The translations under genes and the position numbers were made by a program. 9,942 nt of DNA from RGIG3009 sp045541495 (GTDB taxonomy: Bacteria > Bacillota > Clostridia > Oscillospirales > Acutalibacteraceae), in assembly GCA_045541495.1 (NCBI GenBank), contig JAZQJE010000020.1:1-9942 (forward strand), written 5' to 3'. The notes beneath the pieces are model-generated. The model made no database searches and was not told the DNA's origin. It saw nothing but the letters and a program-made list of their open reading frames with translations. This document shows positions 1 through 5,626 of the stretch, in pieces. Each line of letters opens with the position of its first letter. Within the stretch, counting starts at the first letter, position 1.

Positions 1-13
1 CCTTACGGACAGC

Positions 14-40
14 AAAAAACCCCGATAAAATCGGGGTTTT
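14..40 (-). terminator. Rho-independent terminator of the tRNA-Tyr unit
   Basis: An 11-bp inverted repeat (16-26 with 30-40) has a GC core, CCCCGAT/ATCGGGG, and a 3-nt loop. Read on the minus strand the hairpin is followed by six T residues. This is the classic intrinsic terminator shape, about 30 nt past the tRNA 3' end. On the plus strand the T run is only four long, so the minus-strand reading is favoured, but the element could also stop a plus-strand transcript entering from the left. Confidence 0.9.
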
Positions 41-71
41 AGGGGACTACATCTTTTTTGTAGTCGCTTTA

Positions 72-156
72 TGGTGGGGGAAGGTGGATTCGAACCACCG
101 AAGTCACTGACAACAGATTTACAGTCTGCCCCCTTTGGCCACTCGGGAATTCCCCC
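72..156 (-). tRNA. tRNA-Tyr (anticodon GTA)
   Basis: The minus strand folds into a complete class II (long variable arm) tRNA of 85 nt. The acceptor stem is GGGGGAA/TTCCCCC, the D stem is CCC/GGG, and the 5-bp anticodon stem carries the loop CTGTAAA. The anticodon GTA is at plus positions 120-122. A variable arm of about 13 nt holds a short GTC/GAC stem. The T arm is GGTGG-TTCGAAT-CCACC, and the 3' CCA is encoded at 72-74. A long variable arm with GTA is diagnostic of bacterial tRNA-Tyr. It has its own promoter and terminator, so it appears to be a single-tRNA transcription unit, divergent from asnB. Confidence 0.97.
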
Positions 157-174
157 GCGTCAAACGCAAGTGTT

Positions 175-203
175 AATATATCATGGTTTCTCGCCATTGT
201 CAA
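175..203 (-). promoter_or_regulatory. Sigma-A promoter of tRNA-Tyr
   Basis: On the minus strand a perfect -35 TTGACA (198-203) is separated by exactly 17 bp from the -10 TATATT (175-180). The predicted start is near 167-168. That leaves a leader of about 11-12 nt before the mature tRNA 5' end at 156, a normal arrangement for RNase P processing. Confidence 0.9.
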
Positions 204-281
204 GGCGAAAATCAAAAAAAGTAGAGGGTTTTGAAAAGTTTTTTCTTTTTTTGATCTTCTACTTTAAAAACCAAAATTTTC

Positions 282-290
282 TGTTATACT
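282..290 (+). promoter_or_regulatory. Extended -10 promoter of asnB
   Basis: TATACT at 285-290 is preceded by TG at 282-283 (TGTTATACT), an extended -10 element. The hexamer at the correct -35 distance (262-267, CTTTAA) is a poor match, which fits a promoter that relies on the TGn extension. The surrounding DNA is very AT-rich. The start would be near 297, giving a leader of about 35 nt before the asnB ATG. That is too short for a T-box or other riboswitch. Confidence 0.7.
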
Positions 291-330
291 ATATATATTA
301 TTATTCGTTTAAAGAAACGGAGTTAAAACT

Positions 331-2160
331 ATGTGCGGTTTCTGCGGATTTACCGGTGAGGTTGTTGACCGTGACCGATTGTTGCAACAAATGGCGGATA
401 AGATCACCCATCGCGGCCCCGATTCCCAAGGGGTATACACCGATGCGGTGTTAACGATGGCTTTTCGTCGTTTGAGCATTATCGATCTGGAAGGCGGCAG
501 TCAACCCATCGAAAACGAAGACGGTAGCAAAGTTCTTATGTTTAACGGTGAGATCTATAATTACCGTGATTTGCGGGGGCAACTGGTATCCGCCGGCCAT
601 GTATTTAAAACCAATACTGACAGCGAAGTGCTTCTTCACGGATACGAGGAATGGGGCGCCGCCTTGCTGCCGAAATTACGGGGTATGTTTGCGTTTGCCG
701 TGTGGGACAAAGAGCAACAAGAACTATTCTTGGCCCGCGACTTTTTTGGTATCAAACCTATGCACTACACGGTACTTCCCGATGGCCGCCTGATCTTCGC
801 ATCGGAGATCAAGTGCATTCTGGAACATCCCGATTTTGTGAAAGAGTTCAACGAGGCGGCGCTGGATAACTATCTCTCTTATCAATATTCGTTGCCGCGG
901 GAAACCTTTTTCAAAAACGTATATTGCGTACAACCGGGACACTATCTTCGTTATGGAAACGGAAAAGCGGAAGAGACCCGTTATTGGGAAGCCATTTTCA
1001 CACCGGACGAGTCCATGACCATGGAACAAGCGGTGGACAACATCGACGCGGCGTTTACCGATTCGGTAGAAGCCCATCGTATCAGTGATGTAGAAGTGGG
1101 ATGTTTCCTGTCGGGCGGTGTGGATTCTTGTTTTGTAGCCTCGTACTTCGGGGGACAAAAGGCCTTTACCGTTGGGTTCGATAACGGTCAACATTACAAT
1201 GAGATCGCCTTTGCCGCCGATCTGGCCAAAGAGGTGGGCATCGAACATTACAGCCATATCATTTCCGAAGAGGAATACTGGGCCGCCTTGCCGCAGGTAC
1301 AATATATGTTGGATCAACCGTTGGCGGATCCCGCTTGCGTTGCCTTGTATTTTGTGTCCAAATTGGCGGCGGAAAAAGTAAAAGTAGTTCTGTCAGGCGA
1401 AGGTGCCGACGAACTGTTCGGCGGCTATCGTATTTATCACGAGCCCACATCGTTGGTGGGATATCAAAAATTGCCTCGTTGGTTGCGAAGAGGATTGGCC
1501 GCCGTGGTGAGAGCCGTTCCATTAGATTTCAAGGGCAAATCTTTTATCATTCGCGGCTCTAAGACCTTGGAAGAACGGTTTATCGGTAACGCCTATATGT
1601 TTAATAAAGAGGAAAAAGCACGGTTGTTAAAAGCCATTCCGGCCACCGACCCCACAGAACACACTCATGAATGGTATGCGCGGTGTGAGGGATTGGATGA
1701 TGTCACCCGCATGCAGTATTTGGATATCAATCGCTGGATGGTGGGGGATATCCTGTTAAAAGCCGACCGCATGAGCATGGCCCATTCCTTGGAATTGCGG
1801 GTGCCGTTCCTGGATAAAAAGGTGTTTGAAGTGGCGTCAAAGATTCCCGCACGCTTGCGAATCGGCGGCGGCACCACCAAGCATGCGTTGCGTTTGGCTG
1901 CCTCTCGCCATATGCCGCAAAAGGATACGGCACGTCCCAAGTTGGGATTCCCCGTGCCGGTACGTGTTTGGTTGCGCCAAAAGGCATATTACGATCGGGT
2001 AAAAGACGCGTTCCTCAGTGACAATGCGCAACGCTTTTTTAATACCGATGCGTTGATCGCCTTTTTGGACGAGCATTATGCCGGAAAACGTGATAACAGC
2101 CGCAAGATCTGGACGGTGTATATGTTCCTCGTATGGTACAACCTGTATTTTGCCGATTGA
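331..2160 (+). CDS. asnB: Asparagine synthetase B, glutamine-hydrolysing
   Basis: This cytoplasmic enzyme makes asparagine from aspartate, ATP and glutamine. The 609 residues match the usual family length. The N-terminal class II glutaminase domain (about 2-200) begins MCGFCGF, with nucleophile Cys2 exposed after Met removal. The expected glutamine-pocket motifs RLSIIDL (47-53), FNGEIYNY (71-78) and TDSE (96-99) follow. The C-terminal synthetase domain has the PPi loop SGGVDS (261-266), SGEGADELFGGY (355-366) and the block starting DRMSMAHSLELRVP at 479. The start is set by ACGGAG (317-322), 8 nt upstream, and by the catalytic Cys2. It has its own promoter and terminator. Some Gram-positive members (B. 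subtilis AsnB, Corynebacterium LtsA) amidate diaminopimelate in peptidoglycan instead; the sequence alone does not settle which substrate applies here, so asparagine synthesis is the default call. Confidence 0.96.
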   Translation: MCGFCGFTGEVVDRDRLLQQMADKITHRGPDSQGVYTDAVLTMAFRRLSIIDLEGGSQPIENEDGSKVLMFNGEIYNYRDLRGQLVSAGHVFKTNTDSEVLLHGYEEWGAALLPKLRGMFAFAVWDKEQQELFLARDFFGIKPMHYTVLPDGRLIFASEIKCILEHPDFVKEFNEAALDNYLSYQYSLPRETFFKNVYCVQPGHYLRYGNGKAEETRYWEAIFTPDESMTMEQAVDNIDAAFTDSVEAHRISDVEVGCFLSGGVDSCFVASYFGGQKAFTVGFDNGQHYNEIAFAADLAKEVGIEHYSHIISEEEYWAALPQVQYMLDQPLADPACVALYFVSKLAAEKVKVVLSGEGADELFGGYRIYHEPTSLVGYQKLPRWLRRGLAAVVRAVPLDFKGKSFIIRGSKTLEERFIGNAYMFNKEEKARLLKAIPATDPTEHTHEWYARCEGLDDVTRMQYLDINRWMVGDILLKADRMSMAHSLELRVPFLDKKVFEVASKIPARLRIGGGTTKHALRLAASRHMPQKDTARPKLGFPVPVRVWLRQKAYYDRVKDAFLSDNAQRFFNTDALIAFLDEHYAGKRDNSRKIWTVYMFLVWYNLYFAD

Positions 2161-2164
2161 CAGT

Positions 2165-2213
2165 AAAACACTCATCTTACTTGGGCGTTTCCCGGTAAGA
2201 TGAGTGTTTTTTT
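2165..2213 (+). terminator. Rho-independent terminator of asnB
   Basis: A perfect 16-bp inverted repeat (2165-2180 with 2195-2210, core CACTCATCTTAC/GTAAGATGAGTG) begins 4 nt after the asnB stop. Its 14-nt apical region contains a possible inner GGG/CCC pairing, and the element ends in a run of seven T (2207-2213). It is strong on the plus strand. The stem starts with AAAA, so it could also work in reverse. Confidence 0.93.
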
Positions 2214-2465
2214 ATGCCAATTCCGTGTGATTGCACAAAAAATCCGTGTTCGTATTTTTTCGCGAAATATCGTTTTTGCAACGCGAATATAGTTGCGTAA
2301 TTGTTGGTTTTTTCGACTTAAGCAAGTACCTGTCGATGACGAAAAGGCGAATTTGTCGAAAATCCACCATAATTTCCGCAAGGGAACACACGACACTGAG
2401 GGCGTTTGTACAGAAAAGTGCCTTAAATTTATTTAAACTGCACAAAAATTATCACAATGTATCGT
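2214..2465 (+). other. AT-rich intergenic region without a convincing gene
   Basis: About 250 bp lie between the asnB terminator and the next promoter. Open frames exist on both strands, but none has a ribosome binding site or a recognisable product. Small visible elements are the palindrome TTTCGCGAAA (2258-2267), TGTG-ATTG-CACA (2226-2237), a TCCGTGT direct repeat 21 bp apart (2222-2228 and 2243-2249), a weak GCAAC/GTTGC hairpin (2278-2282 with 2292-2296), and two Spo0A-box-like motifs listed separately. The stretch immediately upstream of the -35 (about 2425-2462) is A/T-rich and could serve as an UP-like element. Confidence 0.6.
2337..2360 (+). promoter_or_regulatory. Pair of Spo0A-box-like motifs
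   Basis: TGACGAA (2337-2343) and TGTCGAA (2354-2360) both fit the 0A-box consensus TGNCGAA established in Bacillus and Clostridium. They lie in the same orientation, 17 bp start to start. A minus-strand near-match, AGTCGAA, is at 2312-2318, and TGTCGAT is at 2331-2337. The pair sits just over 100 bp upstream of the -35 of the 3D-domain gene. Short motifs like these arise by chance, so regulation by Spo0A is only a hypothesis. Confidence 0.3.
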
Positions 2466-2494
2466 TTGACAAGACCAAAGGATGCGGCTATAAT
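2466..2494 (+). promoter_or_regulatory. Consensus sigma-A promoter of the 3D-domain gene
   Basis: TTGACA (2466-2471) and TATAAT (2489-2494), both perfect, are separated by 17 bp. Transcription would begin near 2501, leaving a leader of about 80 nt before the ATG at 2580. Confidence 0.92.
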
Positions 2495-2501
2495 CGGGAA
2501 A

Positions 2502-2552
2502 GCTTGTTTTGTCGGTGCTTGACGGGGAAGCAAGCAGCCGCTTTTTGGCGGC
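2502..2552 (+). other. Structured 5' leader with competing stems
   Basis: Within the predicted leader, GCTTG occurs twice (2502-2506 and 2517-2521). Either copy can pair with the single CAAGC at 2531-2535; the nearer pairing extends to TGCTTG/CAAGCA. A second hairpin, GCCGC/GCGGC (2537-2541 with 2548-2552), follows directly with a 6-nt loop. There is no T run after it, so it is not an intrinsic terminator. I do not recognise a known riboswitch class. It may be only an mRNA-stabilising structure upstream of the binding site GGAAAGGA (2560-2567). Confidence 0.4.
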
Positions 2553-2579
2553 ATATTACGGAAAGGAATCGATACTTTC

Positions 2580-3428
2580 ATGAAGAATTTGAAAAGTCGC
2601 CTGATGAGGGACGTTTCAAAAGTACGTGAAAGCATGAGATGCTTTTGCAAGCAGACCCTTCGTTCCATGCCTTGTGTAGTGACGGGGTTAAGCGTGTTGA
2701 CGGTTATGCCCTTAACGGCGGCAACTTGTCAACTGCGTACCGTGACCATCGATGACGGCGAGCAACACCTGATCGTGCATACGCTCAGCACTTCGGTAGA
2801 TGACATTTTGGCGGATGCCGGTGTGACGATCACGGAGGAAGACACTGTGTCTTCCACGGTAGACGGGATGGAACAAACCATTGAGATCCAACGTGCTTTT
2901 GAAGTCCGCATAACGGTAGATGAAACCGACGTTAAAACTGTGCACATGACCGAGGGGACAGTAGCAGACGCCTTGGGATTGGCCGACGTTTCCACCGAAC
3001 TCTATCGCCCTACCAATATGGAAGAAACACAACAACTGACTTCCGATACGGAGATTGTTGTAGAAGCAGTGCCGAAAAACGAATTTTTAGACGAAAACGG
3101 CACACCCTGTATGTATGAAAAGGTACTAAACGGTGTCGCCTGCGCCTACACTACACCCGCCGGCAACCGCGGTATTACCTCTACGGGTACGGTTCCGGCG
3201 GTGGGAACGGTGGCGGTCAACCCGAAAGTCATTCCCTACGGAACCAAACTGTATATCGTGTCCGAAGACGGATATGTGTATGGCTACGGTGTGGCTTCGG
3301 ATACCGGCGGTGATCTGCTCAACGGTAAGATTATGGCAGACCTGTATATGGACACCTATAACGATTGTATCCAATTCGGTCGTCGAAAAGTGAATATTTA
3401 TATCCTGCCTTGCGAAAAAGATCGGTGA
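2580..3428 (+). CDS. DUF348 and 3D domain cell-wall protein (YabE/Rpf-like)
   Basis: Probable extracytoplasmic peptidoglycan-active protein of 282 residues. A basic N-terminus (1-30) precedes a moderately hydrophobic stretch (about 32-49) that should act as a signal peptide or membrane anchor. Two ubiquitin-like DUF348 repeats follow (about 54-100 and 101-165), then a short linker and the C-terminal 3D domain (about 185-276). The 3D domain shows ACAYTT (187-192), AVNPKVIPYGTKLY (212-225), ASDTGG (239-244), ADLYMD (253-258) and FGRR (267-270). Of the three aspartates that name the domain, the last two are present (Asp241, Asp254), while the first is Asn214. I see no G5 module, unlike YabE of Bacillus. 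The start is supported by GGAAAGGA (2560-2567). By family analogy it cleaves or remodels glycan strands like the MltA fold; its activity is not proven. It has its own promoter and terminator. Confidence 0.85.
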   Translation: MKNLKSRLMRDVSKVRESMRCFCKQTLRSMPCVVTGLSVLTVMPLTAATCQLRTVTIDDGEQHLIVHTLSTSVDDILADAGVTITEEDTVSSTVDGMEQTIEIQRAFEVRITVDETDVKTVHMTEGTVADALGLADVSTELYRPTNMEETQQLTSDTEIVVEAVPKNEFLDENGTPCMYEKVLNGVACAYTTPAGNRGITSTGTVPAVGTVAVNPKVIPYGTKLYIVSEDGYVYGYGVASDTGGDLLNGKIMADLYMDTYNDCIQFGRRKVNIYILPCEKDR

Positions 3429-3444
3429 AAACCGATCTTTTTTT
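3415..3444 (+). terminator. Rho-independent terminator overlapping the 3D gene's end
   Basis: A perfect 12-bp stem (3415-3426 with 3431-3442, core AGATCGGT/ACCGATCT) is closed by a GAAA tetraloop and followed by T to 3444. The 5' arm is coding sequence. The TGA stop (3426-3428) occupies the last stem base and the first two loop bases. The next promoter's -35 starts 1 nt after the T run. Confidence 0.93.
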
Positions 3445-3445
3445 C

Positions 3446-3474
3446 TTGACAGGATAAAAGTAGTGTGATATCAT
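3446..3474 (+). promoter_or_regulatory. Promoter of the SPFH-RHH-ABC unit
   Basis: A perfect -35 TTGACA (3446-3451) is followed after 17 bp by -10 TATCAT (3469-3474). TG at 3466-3467 gives an extended -10. The start would be near 3481, leaving a leader of about 25 nt before the GTG at 3505. The -10 and start region are covered by a palindromic operator candidate. Confidence 0.88.
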
Positions 3475-3484
3475 AATGATATCA
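3466..3484 (+). promoter_or_regulatory. Candidate tandem operator over the -10 element
   Basis: TGATATCATAATGATATCA is a perfect inverted repeat with 9-bp arms around a central A. It can also be read as two copies of the 8-bp palindrome TGATATCA (3466-3473 and 3477-3484) spaced 11 bp apart, one helical turn. It covers the TGn extension, the -10 and the expected start point, so a bound protein would block RNA polymerase. Ribbon-helix-helix repressors of the Arc/MetJ type bind adjacent subsites in this manner, and the second gene of the unit encodes an Arc-like protein. The pairing of protein and site is inferred. Confidence 0.65.
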
Positions 3485-3490
3485 AATACA

Positions 3491-3496
3491 TAGGAG
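3491..3496 (+). promoter_or_regulatory. Ribosome binding site that sets the SPFH start
   Basis: TAGGAG lies 8 nt before the GTG at 3505, ideal spacing. The in-frame GTG at 3496 shares its first base with this site and therefore cannot be served by it, so the downstream GTG is chosen. Confidence 0.8.
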
Positions 3497-3504
3497 TGAT
3501 TACT

Positions 3505-4503
3505 GTGAAAGAAATCGTATTACAAAATCGCAAATGGGGCATGATGGCCCTGCTGTTGATTCTTCTTGTCAATTTGGCGGCGGTAACAGGCTGCGTATTC
3601 GGTGGGATCGCATTGGATAACGGCGGCAATGCTCTGCTGTTGGTGATCAGTTTGGCGGTGCTGTGCGTAGGGTGGATCCCCGCGTTGGGATTAAAGGTAT
3701 TAAAACCCCAAGAGGCTTTGGTACTGACGTTATTCGGGAAATACGTGGGAACGTTGAAAGGGGATGGCTTCTTTTTCGTCAATCCCTTTTGTGTGGCGGT
3801 AAACCCCGCGGCCAAAACCAAGCTCAATCAAAGCGGCGATGTCAAATCTTCAGCAGAGGCACTGGTTGCCGCTTCCGCGGAGTTGGTGGATAAGCGGTTA
3901 TCCCTTAAGATCATGACCTTGAACAACAATCGTCAAAAGATCAATGATTGTTTGGGGAACCCCGTGGAGATCGGCATTGCTGTTACGTGGCGCATTGTGG
4001 ATACGGCAAAAGCAGTCTTCAATGTGGATAACTATAAGGAGTATTTGTCGTTGCAATGCGATACGGCTTTGCGGAATATTGTGCGGTTATACCCTTATGA
4101 TGTAGCGCCCAATGTGGATACTACGGGTGACGGCTTGGCCGATGACGGCAGTTTGCGCGGTTCCAGCGAAGTAGTGGCGGCCCGTATCCGTGAAGAGATC
4201 CAAGCGCGCGTAGAAGAAGCCGGTATCGAAGTCGTGGAAGCCCGCATCACTTATTTGGCGTATGCCACGGAAATCGCTGCGGTAATGTTGCAACGGCAAC
4301 AGGCCTCTGCCATTATCGATGCTCGTAAAATGATTGTAGACGGCGCTGTGGGCATGGTGGAACTGGCACTGGAGCGGTTAAACCAAAGCGGTGTGGTAGA
4401 ATTGGATGAAGAACGGAAAGCCGCCATGGTTTCCAACTTGTTGGTGGTGTTGTGCGGCAACCACGACGCACAACCCGTTGTGAATTCGGGAAGTTTGTAT
4501 TGA
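3505..4503 (+). CDS. SPFH/band-7 domain membrane protein
   Basis: A 332-residue membrane protein of the SPFH (stomatin, prohibitin, flotillin, HflK/C) superfamily. Two hydrophobic helices (about 11-36 and 43-63) anchor it in the membrane. The SPFH core begins at KPQEALVLTLFGKYVGT (67-83) with the typical turn GDGFFFVNPF (86-95). It continues through a beta-rich segment with GNPVEIGIAVTWRIVD (151-166) and then a charged helix (about 219-300: SSEVVAARIREEIQARVEEAG and beyond) that should drive oligomerisation. A 25-residue insert rich in D and G (about 199-220) interrupts the core. The start is GTG with TAGGAG 8 nt upstream. Family members organise membrane microdomains or regulate membrane proteases; the specific role here is unknown. 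It is the first gene of a four-gene unit, and the next gene starts 2 nt after its stop. Confidence 0.83.
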   Translation: MKEIVLQNRKWGMMALLLILLVNLAAVTGCVFGGIALDNGGNALLLVISLAVLCVGWIPALGLKVLKPQEALVLTLFGKYVGTLKGDGFFFVNPFCVAVNPAAKTKLNQSGDVKSSAEALVAASAELVDKRLSLKIMTLNNNRQKINDCLGNPVEIGIAVTWRIVDTAKAVFNVDNYKEYLSLQCDTALRNIVRLYPYDVAPNVDTTGDGLADDGSLRGSSEVVAARIREEIQARVEEAGIEVVEARITYLAYATEIAAVMLQRQQASAIIDARKMIVDGAVGMVELALERLNQSGVVELDEERKAAMVSNLLVVLCGNHDAQPVVNSGSLY

Positions 4504-4504
4504 T

Positions 4505-4708
4505 ATGAACGATAATCAGAAAAAACAAGTACCGTTGCGCCTATCGCCGAAACTGTACGCGGCCATTGCTGCGTGGGCAGAAGACGATTTCCGTTCGGTG
4601 AACGGACAAATCGAATATCTACTCACCGAATGTGTACGCCAACGGAAAAAGAACGGAAAGTACGTGTCTGATCAGTTGGATGTTCCGCCGGAATTGGATA
4701 TTGAATAG
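4505..4708 (+). CDS. Arc-like ribbon-helix-helix DNA-binding protein
   Basis: A small protein of 67 residues with the RHH layout: a basic beta strand KKQVPLRLS (6-14), helix 1 (about 15-27), the turn FRSVN (29-33) and helix 2 (about 34-48, GQIEYLLTECVRQRKK). The RSVN-x-x-I segment resembles the same region of phage P22 Arc. A polar tail of about 18 residues follows. Such proteins are obligate dimers that insert the beta strand in the major groove. GGGAAG (4488-4493) is a plausible binding site. It is translated almost directly after the SPFH gene and lies 12 nt before the ABC ATPase. A palindromic tandem site over the unit's promoter makes it a good autorepressor candidate. A role as an antitoxin is less likely because no toxin-like partner is next to it. 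DNA binding is inferred from the fold only. Confidence 0.8.
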   Translation: MNDNQKKQVPLRLSPKLYAAIAAWAEDDFRSVNGQIEYLLTECVRQRKKNGKYVSDQLDVPPELDIE

Positions 4709-4720
4709 CGGGGGAAGGTC

Positions 4721-5626
4721 ATGATTAACATTGAGCATCTGAATAAAAGTTTTGGTGAAGTGAAAGCCGTTCAGGATATCAGTTTCCGCGTAAAAGCGGG
4801 AGACTTGTTTGCGTTTCTCGGTATTAACGGTGCGGGAAAATCCACAACGATCAACATTTTATGCGGACAGTTGTCCAAGGACAGCGGAAAAGTGACCATC
4901 GATGGTATTGACCTTGATAAAGACCCGACACCCATCAAACGAAAGTTGGGTGTGGTATTTCAACAATCGGTATTGGATGCTGCCTTGACCGTACAGAATA
5001 ATTTGGAAAGCCGTGCCGCCTTATACGGCCTGATAGGTGTGGAATTTAAAACCCGTTTGGAAGAGTTGGCCGAGTTGTTAGATTTTCGGTCTTTGCTGAA
5101 ACGGACGGTGGGTAAATTATCGGGTGGTCAACGGCGCCGTATCGATATTGCCAGAGCATTATTGCACAAGCCGAAGATTTTGATCTTGGATGAACCTACC
5201 ACGGGTTTAGATCCGCAAACGAGAAAGTTGTTGTGGCAAGTGATCGCCGATCTGCGCCGTGAGGAGAACATGACGGTGTTCCTCACCACCCATTATATGG
5301 AAGAAGCCGCCGAAGCGGATCAGGTAGTGATTTTGGACGGTGGACGGATCGTGGCGGAGGGGACACCGCTGGAACTGAAAAACACCTACACCGGCGATTT
5401 TATTACGCTGTATAATGTGGACGAAAAAAATGTTCAGTCATTAGGTGTAACCTATCAACAAGACCGTGGGTCATTTCGTTTATCAGTTCCCCATACTGCT
5501 GAGGCCACCCAACTGATCCTTCGCCATCCCGAAGTGTTTCGGGATTATGAGGTTACCAAAGGAAACATGGATGATGTGTTTTTGGCGGCTACAGGCAAGA
5601 ATTTATCGGGAGGTGCAGAAAAATGA
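4721..5626 (+). CDS. ABC transporter ATP-binding protein (DrrA/CcmA-like)
   Basis: The cytoplasmic ATPase subunit of an ABC-2 type exporter, 301 residues. All nucleotide-binding motifs are intact: Walker A GINGAGKST (34-42), Q-loop QQ (81-82), signature LSGGQRRR (133-140), Walker B ILILDEPT (153-160) with catalytic Glu158, D-loop TGLD (161-164) and H-loop His191 in TTHYMEEA. The C-terminal extension of about 80 residues is typical of the drug/antibiotic-export subfamily (DrrA, NodI, CcmA-like). GGGGAAGG (4711-4718) lies just before the ATG; the spacing is short. Its stop overlaps the permease start (ATGA, 5623-5626), so the two are translationally coupled and form one transporter. The substrate cannot be read from the sequence; drugs, antimicrobial peptides or lipids are usual for the class. 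Confidence 0.94.
   Translation: MINIEHLNKSFGEVKAVQDISFRVKAGDLFAFLGINGAGKSTTINILCGQLSKDSGKVTIDGIDLDKDPTPIKRKLGVVFQQSVLDAALTVQNNLESRAALYGLIGVEFKTRLEELAELLDFRSLLKRTVGKLSGGQRRRIDIARALLHKPKILILDEPTTGLDPQTRKLLWQVIADLRREENMTVFLTTHYMEEAAEADQVVILDGGRIVAEGTPLELKNTYTGDFITLYNVDEKNVQSLGVTYQQDRGSFRLSVPHTAEATQLILRHPEVFRDYEVTKGNMDDVFLAATGKNLSGGAEK

Noticed and set aside
251..256. TTGATC as the -35 of asnB
   Set aside because: The distance to the -10 at 285 is 28 bp, too long. The extended -10 explains the promoter better.
291..330. T-box or other amino-acid-sensing leader for asnB
   Set aside because: The predicted leader is only about 35 nt, and no T-box consensus or terminator/antiterminator is visible before the ATG.
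71..454. Plus-strand open frame of 127 codons over the tRNA and the start of asnB
   Set aside because: It runs antisense through the tRNA-Tyr, its promoter region and the asnB leader, then overlaps asnB out of frame. It has no ribosome site and no family resemblance.
724..1317. Minus-strand open frame of 197 codons inside asnB
   Set aside because: It is fully antisense to conserved asnB domains, with no upstream signals.
2172..2445. Two overlapping minus-strand frames of 74 and 77 codons in the same gap
   Set aside because: No ribosome site or promoter. One runs into the asnB terminator hairpin, and the translations look random.
2231..2629. Open frame of 132 codons in the asnB-3D gap
   Set aside because: It contains the consensus promoter and leader of the next gene, overlaps that gene's start out of frame, lacks a ribosome site and has low-complexity, non-family composition.
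4505..4708. Antitoxin of a toxin-antitoxin pair
   Set aside because: The RHH fold is shared with antitoxins, but the flanking genes are an SPFH protein and an ABC ATPase, neither a known toxin type.
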